Shown here piece after piece: positions 25,243 through 35,335 of a stretch of DNA of 64,000 bases. The position numbers and the translations under genes are program-made. Numbering within the stretch: position 1 is the stretch's first letter; each line of letters starts with the position of its first letter. The notes under the pieces were generated by a model that was not told the origin of the DNA, did not search any database, and was given only the letters and a program-made list of their open reading frames with translations. Origin of the DNA: Delphinapterus leucas. Its lineage: Eukaryota; Chordata; Mammalia; Artiodactyla; Monodontidae. The stretch covers positions 3,917,920 to 3,981,919 of the forward strand of contig NW_022098021.1 in NCBI RefSeq assembly GCF_002288925.2. The letters are read 5' to 3'.

Positions 25243-26004
25243 TACATATAGAAAATCCTAAAGATGCAACCAGAAAATTACTAGAGTTCATCAATGAATT
25301 TAGTAAAGTTGCAAGAGAAATTAAAGAAACAATCCCATTTACCATCACATCAAAAAGAATAAAATGCCAAAAGTAAACCTACCTAAGGAGGCAAAAGACC
25401 TGTACTCCAAAAACTGTAAGAAGAAAGAAATCGAAGATGACACAAACAGATGGAAAGATATACCATGTTCTTGGATTGGGAGAATCAATATTGTCAAAAC
25501 GACTATACTACCCAAGGCAATCTACAGATTCAGTGCAACCTCCATCAAATTACCAGTGGCATTTTGCACAGAACTAGAACAAAAGAGTCTTAAAATTTCT
25601 ATGGAGACACAAAAGACCCCAAATAGCCAAAGCAATCTTGAGAAAGAAAAACAGAGCTGGAGGGATCAGGCTCCCTGACTTCAGACTGTACTACAAAGCT
25701 ACAATCATCAAAAGAGTGTGGTACTAGCACAGAGATAGAAATATAGATCAATGGAACAGGATAGAAAGCCCAGAAATAAACCCACGCATCTATGGTCAAT
25801 TAATCTATGACAAAGGAGGCAAGACTACACAATAGAGAAGACAGTCTCTTCGATAAATGGTACAAAAAAAAAATTAGAACATTTTTTTTAACACCATACA
25901 CAAAAATAAACTCAAAATGGATTAAAGAGCTAAATATAAGACCAGATACCATAAACTTCTTAGAGGAAAACATAGGCAGAACACTCTTCGATATAAATCA
26001 CATC

Positions 26005-26222
26005 AGGTTTTTTGGGGGTTTTTTTTGCAGTACACAGGCCTCTCACTGTTGTGGCCTCTCCTGTTGCAGAGCACAGGCTCTGGACGCACAGGCTCAGCGG
26101 CCACGGCTCACGGGCCCAGCCGCTCCGCGGCATGTGGGATCTTCCCAGACCGGGGCACGAACCCGCGTCCCCTGCATCGGCAGGCGGACTCTCAACCACT
26201 GCGCCACCAGGGAAGCCCCATC
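26005..26222 (-). mobile_element. CHR-type SINE inserted in the L1
   Basis: An inverted copy (about 26,012-26,217) is flanked by an imperfect duplication around CATCAGGT and CATCAGTGT. It splits L1 ORF2 in the C-terminal region. Confidence 0.93.
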
Positions 26223-27667
26223 AGTGTCTTTTTTGATACATCTCCTAGAGTAATGGAAATAAAAACGAAAATAAACCAACAGGACCTAATTAAACTCAAA
26301 AGCTTTTGACAGCAAAGGAAACCGCAAACAAAACGAAAAGACAACCATCAGAATGGGAGAAAATACTTGCAAATGATGCAACCGACAAGGGATTAATCTC
26401 CAAAATTTACAAACAGCTCATATGGCTCAATATCAAAAAAACAAACAACCCAATCAGAAAATGGGTAGAAGACCTAAATAGGCATTTCTTGAAAGAAGAC
26501 ATACACATTGCCAAGAGGCACATGAGAAAATGCTCAACGTCGTTAATTAGAGAAATGCAAATCAAAACTACAATGAGATATCACCTCACACCAGTCAGAA
26601 TGGCCATCATGAAAAAAGTCTGCAAACGAGAAATGCTGGAGAGGCTATGGAGAAAAGGGAACCCTCGTACACTGTCGGTGGGAATGTAAGTTGGTGCAGC
26701 CACAATGGAGAACAGTGTGGAGGTTCCTTAAGAAGCTAAAAACAGAGCTACCCTATGATCTGGCAATCCCACTCCTGGGCATAATATCTGGAGAAAAACA
26801 TGGTTCGAAAGGATACATGCACCCCAATGTTCATTGCAGCAATGTTTACAATAGCCAGGTCATGGAAGTAACCTAAATGTCCACTGACAGATGAACGGAT
26901 AAAGAAAATGTGGTACATATACACAATGGAATACTACAAGGCCATTAAAAAGAATGAAATAATGCCATTTGCAGCAACATGGATGGACCTGGAGATTATC
27001 ATACTAAGTGAAGTAAGTCAGCCAAAGAAAGACAGATATCACGTGATATCACTTATATGCAGGATCTCAAAAACTGGTACAAATGACCTTATTTACAAAA
27101 CAGAAACAGACTCACAGACTTAGAGAGTGAACTTATGGAACCGGGGGTGAGGGGGTGTAGGGATAGATTAGGAGTTAGGGACTGACACGTACACACTGCT
27201 ATATTTAAAATAGATAACCAACAAGCACATAGCACAGGGAACTCTGCTCAATACTCTGTAATAACCTACATGGGAAAAGAATTTGAAAAAGAATAGGTAC
27301 ATGTATAACTGAATCACTTTGCTGTACACCTGAAACTAACACAACATTGTAAATCAGCTCTACTCCAATATATCAATAAAATTAAAAATTTTAGAAAAAG
27401 GAATCCAGGACGATACATGGGCAAGATTTCTCTTTTCTTCTCCTTTAAAGGATATGACGAACTAACAGCTCCAGTAACAGTCATAAATATGCACAGACAA
27501 AAGGCATGCTGTTGCCTGTGACGTCTTTTGCTCAGAAGGTCTAATCCAGTTGCGGGACGTTTCCGTACCCCTGACCCAGAAGGGTCGGCCAACAGAGAGG
27601 GACTCCTGCAAATGTCCCTCCTGTGGGAAGGGCCAGTTAGGAGGGACAACCCTGCCTTAGGGCTGTC

Positions 27668-27870
27668 AGGACGGAGCTGCAGGAGCGCGCTGGCCCTTGG
27701 GCAAGTCATGACATCACCTGGCGCCTCAGTTTCCCCACCTGTGGCACGGGAAGAACTCTCACCCATCTCACAGGGCTGTCGGGAGGAAGAACTGAGCTAT
27801 GTGTGCGTAGTACATACAGCAGTGCCTGAGACACGGAGCATTCGATAACTGTCTGCTATTGTCACCAGCA
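27668..27870 (+). repeat. MIR SINE
   Basis: The core CTTGGGCAAGTCATGACATC, then GCGCCTCAGTTTCCCCACCT and the tail GTGCCTGAGACACGGAGCAT on the plus strand are MIR. Confidence 0.85.
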
Positions 27871-28456
27871 TCATTACTGGAACTGATTGTAAAACCCAGT
27901 CCTTCTGTAGCCACTGGGCCAATCATTAAATTCCTCTTGACTTTATCTAGTGATCTTTTTCTTTATTTACCCAAAAGTAAACCCGCTGCAATGTATTATG
28001 GTCCAAATCCACGCGATGTCAGTGAGGCAAGCTCCCAGCACTGTGTGCACTTTGCCAGCCTTTACCGTTAGCATGTGCCTATTTACCTACCTGGCATGTT
28101 TACAGCTTCATAAATTACCGACTGGCCTGCAGCTTCGGGCGGACTGGGACATTTCCGGCGCAGAATGACTTCACCTTTCCCCTTGACTGGTGGTGGGAAA
28201 GTGCAGCCGTGGGCCGGTGACCCACTGACTACGCTTCACAGGCAGAAATGGGAGGCCAGCCCTGAGCCCTGCCCATCCCATCAGCACAGAACCACCCGGC
28301 CTCTGCGCACTCTTGGCCACTCGCCCCTTCAAGGGGGTCACGGGTCTCTGGACCCCCATCCAAGGCTGCGGAGGCCAGTGTGCAGAAGCTCGGCTGCAGC
28401 CCCCCGAGCAGCCTCTCCTGGTCCCCCTAACCAGCCCCGCTGTGCTCTTCTTCCAG

Positions 28457-28554
28457 ATGGGTACGCCTTCTCGCAAGAGGAGCACGGGGCCGTGACTCAG
28501 GAAGAAATAGTCCGCGCCTACGACACCACCAAACAGAAATCCAGGAAGAAGTAA
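28457..28554 (+). CDS. ATP8A2: ATP8A2 last coding exon with stop codon
   Basis: After an acceptor TTCTTCCAG ending at 28,456 the frame reads (H)[20 protein letters not shown] followed by [11 protein letters not shown] and TAA at 28,552-28,554. GYAFSQEE is the conserved C-terminal motif of ATP8A1/ATP8A2-type P4-ATPases, known in the family to bind the cytoplasmic domains and hold the pump in an autoinhibited state. The AYDTTK block and the basic KSRKK end are also typical of ATP8A2. The open frame extends upstream to 28,165, but that part is intron and has no resemblance to the protein. The coding part is intact, with no frameshift. This exon is separated from the previous one by an 11.2-kb intron that contains a nearly complete L1. 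The gene is transcribed toward SHISA2, which lies on the opposite strand. Confidence 0.95.
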
Positions 28555-28831
28555 GACGTGGTCTCCCGGTGGAGCCTCAGAAAGAGACGGTCTGCTGCAC
28601 CCAGTGTTAACACGTGCTTGTCAGAAGAGACGGGTGTCAGTGGCCAAAACACCGGAAACACATCCCGTGGCCTTAGCCCACCCATTTGTTAGTTCTCGAT
28701 GCCCTCAGAAACCTGGACACAGGCCGCAGGGGAAGCCACCTTCCCCCTTCCCACTCGTCCATCCTTAGTGCTTGGCCTGACTTTTGTTTACGCTGTTCCG
28801 AAGCATTCAACTGTGCCCTGTGAGGTGTGAA

Positions 28832-28837
28832 ATTAAA
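28832..28837 (+). terminator. Candidate proximal poly(A) signal ATTAAA of ATP8A2
   Basis: A variant poly(A) hexamer lies about 280 nt past the stop codon in the sense orientation. It could give a short 3'UTR form. No cleavage evidence is available from sequence. Confidence 0.4.
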
Positions 28838-31800
28838 AACATTATGCTTCACCAGTATTTCAACATAAGTCCCGGCGGTTCTGGGAGAAGACAGAGTGGG
28901 TTTCACGGTGCATGAGAAACCCACCTGGTGGGGCTGCAGTAGGCACGCCGACTTCCTGTGTTGTCAACGCACAGATTCGGTCCGTGGTCAGCGTGTAAAC
29001 CTCACTGGAGGCAAGCTGCCAGCTTGCTTTGATTCCCCCCTTTGTTTGTATGAAGTTGGCATAAACGTCCTGATGGCAGTGAATCACAACATAGATATCT
29101 GGGTGGTAAACCTGAGAACGATTATTGGAACCTCAGTCACATTCCCAGCAGGGCGGGCCCGTCGGGGTCCCCATGGTCCCTGCACCCTTGCTGCCCGGGC
29201 GCCCCACACTCAGACCTGCTGCATGGCTGTTCCCACGCTTGGTGCATGGTGGCAGCGGGCACCCGCCCAGACCCCCGCCCTCCCTCCTTCTCCCCAGATT
29301 CAGATATGGATGCCAGAAACCCCTTCCTCTATAACTAAAGAAACATAGCGATTCGCGTAGATTCTAAGTGTCTGTTCTATCTGCCTCTTTCTGACGACAG
29401 GGGAGCCTGCAGGTCAGGGCAATGGTGGAGCCGCTGGGGCCCTGCCCGCCTTGGTCAGGCTCTCAGAACTCATTTCCCGGCCTCCAGACCCCTGGACCTG
29501 GGCACCTGCTTAAATTAGAACCCACGATTGTTCTCTTGGGAGCTCAGAGCACATTTTGCCTTTTGAGTGAATTTATAGCGCATCATCCCAACGAAGGCGC
29601 ACACCTGTCGCTCCGGAATCGGAGCCGATGAGTGAGTAACCCAGTGGGGAGAGGGAGGCCCCCGAGGCTGCTGAGGAAGACGACCGTTGGAGGGAAGCAA
29701 GGGCACGGAGACACTTTTCCTGCAAATCTCAGTAGAAATTTCTGAAATCAAGCCCTGAAGCCCAGACAGTTGTCATGATCAGCCTCAGGTGTCCATGGAC
29801 ACGGGTTTTAAGTGAACAGAACTCCAAACATTTCAAGGAAACGGCCTTCCTTACACTGACAGGTTTTCCTTCCTTATCCAGCCAGTGCTAGACGCAGGCG
29901 GCTCTCTGCACGTGAGGGGCCCTGAATCTCAGCCGAGGAAGGGGAGTGCCGAGTGCCCCTCTGGGGAGGGCTGAGCCAAGTTAGGAAATGAAACAACAGG
30001 GCATTCTGCTTCCTCCCCGTCATTTCGGAGCACCCGCATCTCACCGGGCATGGAGATAATTTAGAGTACGATTTGCGTGGACCACAAAGACGAATCCCCC
30101 GCTCGTGAGGTGACGGGGACCCAGAGAGGGCTCCAGGGCAAGCAGAACAATGCAGCGAACAGGCAGGTCCAGTTGCCACTCCTTCCTCCCCAAGGTCTAA
30201 GACAACTTAAACACTGGAGCACCTAGCAAGGTGAGTGGTTGAAGGACCGTCATGCAGGAATCACAACAGAATACGTGCCTGTAATTAACACAGCGGAGCA
30301 AGGTGGACGCAGGGATAAAGTCCTGAGTGCAGAGGAGACACGAACATTCTCACGGAGTCCTGTTAGGCACCCTGACGATTTAGTTTCATTTGGGAACTAA
30401 GCCTAGTTGGAAAAGGGAATTCAGACTCAATTCTCTGTCAGACACTTGGCTCGTTCTTGAACTTAAAGCCTTCCGGATCAGATTTGTGTATTACGGTGTG
30501 CGCTTATCTGGGGCTTTTTGGTTTTTATTTTTTACATTAAAATACAGTTCAGATTTTTGAGTTTTTTAAGTGTATTTTCCAGTTCCCTTGAGAAGCAGAC
30601 TGAACAGTCTTTGCAGTCATGAAATATGCACACAGAAGAAAGCATTAGAGGGATGCCTTTCTATTTATTCTCTCCTGTGATTAAGCTACCTTGTAGCCAA
30701 ATGACTAAATTGGGTTTCTAGGAGGAACAGCTGTCACTACGTGTGATGTATGATGTTCAGCCGGGCCGACTCGGGGGCTGTGTCACTTGTTCTATCTTTA
30801 AACTGAGGTCAGAGTGTCACACACAAGCGCTCCCCCGGGGAGTAGGGTGGGCCAGACTTAAGCTGCACACTGTCAGCTCAGTGGAGATGCCACCTGGGAC
30901 TTGTCACTCTGCAACACACAAAGTGACACACGGGCTGGCAGGTCGGCACCGCGGAGCCAGACTCTGGACTGGGCTGAAGTGGCAGGTTCCACTCAGGGCC
31001 AGTGGTCTAGCCTGTCTCTATGCAGAATATTCCAGGCTTCTTGACCAGTGTTACATTCTCTCTTCTTGCCCTGTGCTTTGGAGAAAGGAGATGCCGTTTC
31101 TTTAACACTTGGAGTGATACCCTAACACGCGAGCCTGGGCTTGCAGCTCACAGCTGAGAGCTGTGCTGGCCTTTCCTTCACCAGACAAGGCTTTAGGTCT
31201 TGCTGTAGGGAGCTGGCAGTGAGAATCTGTAATCACTTGTCAAGAAACAGTGAATAATGAAAAAGTGTAAGTAACTAATATCTGAAAACGCGTATGGACA
31301 TACATCACAGACTTTACGGTTGGATTTTTTTGATTTTTTTTTCTTAAAGGAAGCTCTAGTCTATAATCTCACCGTGAAAACAACGACCCTTTATCTTTTT
31401 GAACCATAAGGAAGAGAATATTCTATCATATTCCTGCTCCTGGAGATTTATGCCTTAGACCACAGGTTGAACAGAATGTTTGCAAAACTCTGCTGTAGGA
31501 TAAGGTAGTCCTTGGTTTTGAACACGTGAAAGAACTACACACAGTTCAGGCAGGGTTTGAATTACTGCCCAGGGTCATTGTCCCAAAGTAATTCAAGGAG
31601 TGATTTAGGCTCAGCATTTGAAATGTAGCCTTCATCTCCTGGGATCCATAAAATAAAAAACTTGAACAGGGAAAAAAACTGTGGTTAAGCAGAGCCTGAA
31701 ATAATAATATGGCAAAGAAATGAGTTACCAGGTCAAGTTAAAAGATGGCATCCCCCGTGGTATTCATTAAATACTTCTTCATGCAAATGCTTAAGTTAGA

Positions 31801-33561
31801 AAGTATAATAGTGATGGAGATAGTGAAAATAAAGCGCCTCCTCCAAAACAAAGAAAAGGGGGGGAAGCAATACAGCAGTTGACTTTGAGGCTGGTTCTTC
31901 ACTGGCTCAAGGCAGTTCTTGGTCTCTGTCAGCCTTGGGGGAGATTATTTCGCCTCACACCAGCCATCTTTCCATCTTGAAGAGCTAGGAGAACAGGTAG
32001 AAGATTTTCCAGTGGGTCTCAGAGGTCAGGACCCAAGTTCCTCTGTAATGACATATTAATAAGTGTTCTTCCCAAAAGGAACAGACCTGGGATACTCGAC
32101 TTCACGTGTTGGACTCTTCGTTGAGTTTTTTCTCAGCATCCCCAACTGTCCACTACCCACTTCCCTTCTCTTTTACAAGAGCTCCATTTAACGCCAGACT
32201 TCCAACTTGGGCTGTTTAAAGCACTCTTGGTTTGGTGGGTCTGAGTGAGGGGTGAAGGGAAATCCTCTCAGTGGGAAGAAAGGTCTCTGAGCCCACACAG
32301 CTCTCAGGGGCCAGAGCTAAGAAACCAATGGGACTGGAGAAGAGGGGCAAGCTCCCCCATTTCCCCACACCAAGCATAACCCACAGCTGTCACCCTGCAG
32401 AGCACCTCTGCTCCCCTGACCCAGGGGAGACAAGAGAGCCATTCTTCTTACACCCAGGCTGGCTCATTTTCAAGTGACAATCTCTTGCCCTAGTTGCCTT
32501 AGAGATATCTACTCCCAGGCATCAGACCAAGGAAAACAAGCTCCCAAGATTAGCCCGACGGCATTTCTCCCGACCTGGCTACGGAAAGGAGACCTGTTCG
32601 TTTTAAAAGTCGGGAACAAAGTGTCAGGTGGCTTTGATTTACAACAGCAAGAGGAAGAAGAATGTTGAAGGAATGGCGCTATCCAAATAACCCTGCCCAG
32701 GAAACCCAGGGGTCAAGAGAGCTTATCGAGAGCCTTTCACAGACCAGCTCGACAGTGTTGAGAAAGGGCCAGAAGGAGGAGGGACGCCTGAAGACCAGGA
32801 TGTGAAGCCACTTCCGAGGGGACTGGAGCCGGTCGTATTCCTGAAGACAGCTGGGCGTGCAGCTCCAGGGAGATCAGTAGACACCAGGTACAGAACTGAG
32901 AAGGGAAAATCTGCCCTGTCATACAGTCTCCCTCCTTCCAACGAGATCCCTGCACCGGGGAACACTTTTTCGGCTTTTCATTAATAAACTCAATCCAAGT
33001 CCTAACAGCCTTGCTCCGCCCTCCCTCTCCCGCGGCGCTGAACTGGGAGGCCTGCTGGGCCACTGCCCCCCAGCCTCCCTCCAGGGCCTGCAGCCTCAGT
33101 GGGCGATGCATCCTTCCTGGGCTGCTGTCTGAGCATGCCATGCTTGTGGTGTCTTCCTCATGCAGGCAAAGCCACGTGCTCTCCTGTCTGCTGTCACATC
33201 TGTGCTCGCATCGCTGAAATACCGCCTGCGCCAGGGAGGTTTTAATCTGTCTATGCAGAGGAAAGGGGGCAGTGGAGGCACGTTTAATTGGCTCCCAGCA
33301 GAGCGGGCGGTGGGGGGGGAGCTTTCTTATGGAGTCGGGGGGCTCTGTTCCCTCCCTCTAGAAGTGTTACCATTTTCACATCCTATTAGCGTCCCCTGGT
33401 TGTTAAATTACAGCCACACAGAACAGTGGAGCCGGGTTCCCTCCTGGAGCGAATGCAGGTGAAGAGCGTTTTCCTGGTGTTTTTAGGGGGTTTGGAAAAC
33501 GTAGTGATTCGTGGCTTTAATCAGTCCGTTGACTGGTGTATGTCTGCACAAACCTGTTTCG

Positions 33562-33567
33562 AATAAA
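33562..33567 (+). terminator. Candidate distal poly(A) signal AATAAA of ATP8A2
   Basis: A canonical hexamer is followed by T-rich sequence and lies near the right edge of the repeat-free block that follows the ATP8A2 stop codon. A second AATAAA is at 32,983-32,988. Confidence 0.4.
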
Positions 33568-33589
33568 TCTTTTGTTAAAGTAAATGATC

Positions 33590-34844
33590 GGACCCCGCTT
33601 TATTTGTGAGTTTCCTTCCCACTAATAAGCAGTTACTGCCGTAGGGACTCCGGACTCTGACACAGAGGCTCTGTCAGCAGGTACCTGGGGCCTGTACCTG
33701 CATACATACACGCCCTGCCCGCCACGCTGACAGCCTGGAAACGCTGTTAATGGCAGGAGTGCAGGGGGATCTGAATGGCAGATGAACAGGAGCTCGGCTG
33801 CGGGGGCCCGAGGGCCACTCTGAGTCCGATGGATCAGGCAACGGGAAGAACTGTGCACGGAAGGGCTTCTCCCTCAGTTACTCTATTCCCTTTGGTTCAT
33901 CCAGTTTCCCTGCAAACTGAGATGCGGGAAGTTCAGATTCCGTTGGCCAGCGTGAAGTCATGACACTGTCATCGAAGGGGGTCAGAACATGCCACCCCCA
34001 GATAGGCCACGTTGGCATAATGATGATTTTGAGCTGAAGGCACCTGAGAAGTAGCTCTGCCCTCCCCTTTCCACCTAAACGCAGGTCCTAGCATGCCCGT
34101 GAGAAAGGGGCCCTCCCCGCACCAGGAAGAGAAGGACGTTCTCACTACCAGAGACGGGCACGGACCAGACAGACCGCCCTCTGCAATAACCCTGACCTTC
34201 CACGGGCTTCCCTGCCACTGCCCCGCAGTTTGCTTCCATTCAGCCCAAGCCCCCGGGCCACATCCCACAGTCTCTCTTTGTGTAAAAAGGTAGATAAGCA
34301 GCTGGGCCTAACGGCTTTCGGGGGGTCTTCATTTTCCTTCTGCAGACTCCCACGTCCACCTAAAAATATTAAGTAAGTGTGTATGCTTTTCTCCTGTTTA
34401 TGTCTGATGTCAGTGAATCTCTTAGACCAGCTGCAGACCTGAGAGGGCAGAAGGAAGTTTTCCTCCCTGACCTTATTTCAAAAGAGTGTGAAGAGACCTC
34501 TTGGGTTCCCTGCAGGCACAACACGTGGCATTCGGGCACGAGTCCACAGCCTTGGGGCTCCCTGGGGTGCACAGTTCACACCGCGGAGACCACATGGAAC
34601 CTGGGGCACCCGGGCTCAGGGGGAGCTGAGGGCCCAGAAGTTGGCCTTGGAAGTGTAGAGAAGGGGGTGTCCTCACTGGAAACCGGCCTCAAGCCCTAGC
34701 TTTGGGCAGCTCTACGCTTCCTGGGGGTGGGGGACAGGAAGGAAAGAGAGCCTGGAGACAGCTCCCCGCAGAGGCTTAAACCCAAGAAAACCTCTTAATT
34801 GCCCACTTCAAATTTATTACAATTTCCCTCAGCAGACTGGTTCT
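33590..34844. other. Intergenic, no element recognised
   Basis: Beyond the last candidate poly(A) signal the sequence is unique and without coding potential that I can support. An ORF at 34,379-34,699 looks random. Confidence 0.5.
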
Positions 34845-35332
34845 GAGACAGGCTGGGAGCCGGGCAGAGGCAGGGCCGCAGGGCCGGCACCTGGACACAC
34901 CTCTCCTCCAGCAGGAAAATATAAAGAAACTCTAAGGGACTAAAAATAACTGCATGCACGTGCAGTCGGGGCAAATTATGGACAAAAAAATACAAAAAGA
35001 CCAAAAAACCCAACTGTCAATCCTGAAAAGCCGAGCGCAAAAGCAGGGTGCTGCGCGTGCCCCCTGCACTCAACACCACCAAAGGGGCGGGCAGACCACC
35101 TAAGCCACGCCTCCAGCCCGACCCCCTGGACACACCGCTACCTTCTCTCCATATAAGGAACAAGTTCGCCCCTCCCTCGGGGAGTGAGCAAGGGCACCTG
35201 TCGCTTATTCTCGCTCCCCCCGGCCCCCAGCTGCAGCAGGGGCCCCCCGTAAAGCCCTGCCTGAATTTCTTGTCTGGCCTCTCATCAATTTCTATCGACT
35301 GGGGAAGGCCAGGAACCCTGGCCGGCATCAAA
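34845..35332 (+). mobile_element. Solo-LTR-like repeat, second copy
   Basis: This copy shares about 340 bp with the element at position 1, in the opposite orientation. On the plus strand it has a TATA-like CATATAAGGAAC at about 35,150, then a GC-rich leader, and a tail resembling the U5 of mammalian endogenous retroviruses (CTCATCAATTTCTATCGACT at 35,281). No internal viral sequence flanks it, so it is probably a solo LTR of an endogenous retrovirus. The two copies are inverted, so they are not the two ends of one provirus. Confidence 0.6.
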
Positions 35333-35335
35333 TCC

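Larger units (their letters stand above)
21760..27411 (+). mobile_element. Nearly complete L1 retrotransposon with target-site duplications, inactivated
   Basis: An L1 of about 5.6 kb spans 21,771-27,400 and is flanked by the 11-bp duplication GAATCCAGGAC at 21,760-21,770 and 27,401-27,411. The 5' part has an AAGATGGCAGAGTAGGAGGA start. An ORF1-like, shortened, coiled-coil-rich stretch lies at 22,069-22,470. ORF2 begins with MAVRTYISIITLKVNGLNAP at 22,876 (endonuclease) and reaches the reverse transcriptase at 24,883-25,200, with [18 protein letters not shown] and a FADDM active-site motif near 25,140-25,154. It ends in an A-rich tail. ORF2 is broken by frameshifts and stops, and also by a SINE at 23,924, a mariner-like MITE at 25,162 and a SINE at 26,012. 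It is in the sense direction of ATP8A2. It cannot be active as it stands. Confidence 0.93.
17257..28456 (+). other. ATP8A2: ATP8A2 last intron
   Basis: An 11.2-kb intron lies between a GTGAGT donor and a CAG acceptor in matching phase. It holds two MIR copies on the plus strand, one on the minus strand, a shortened CHR-type SINE and a 5.6-kb sense-oriented L1. The stretches 17,257-18,310, 18,520-19,725, 19,890-20,550, 20,700-21,759 and 27,872-28,456 hold nothing that I recognise apart from a short poly-G run near 21,345. Confidence 0.85.
28555..33580 (+). other. ATP8A2: Probable ATP8A2 3'UTR
   Basis: The 5 kb after the ATP8A2 stop codon has no splice-supported coding sequence and no L1, SINE or LTR that I recognise, in sharp contrast to the rest of the left half. 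Candidate poly(A) signals on the plus strand are ATTAAA at 28,832-28,837 (a short form, about 280 nt after the stop), AATAAA at 32,983-32,988, and AATAAA at 33,562-33,567 followed by a T-rich stretch. A long 3'UTR ending near 33.58 kb is inferred from the repeat-poor character and the last signal; the real end could be any of these. ORFs inside it, such as 30,743-31,105, look random. Confidence 0.55.

Noticed and set aside
1..35332. One large provirus bounded by the two LTR-like copies
   Set aside because: The copies are inverted and the interval contains ATP8A2 exons, so they cannot be the two ends of one element.
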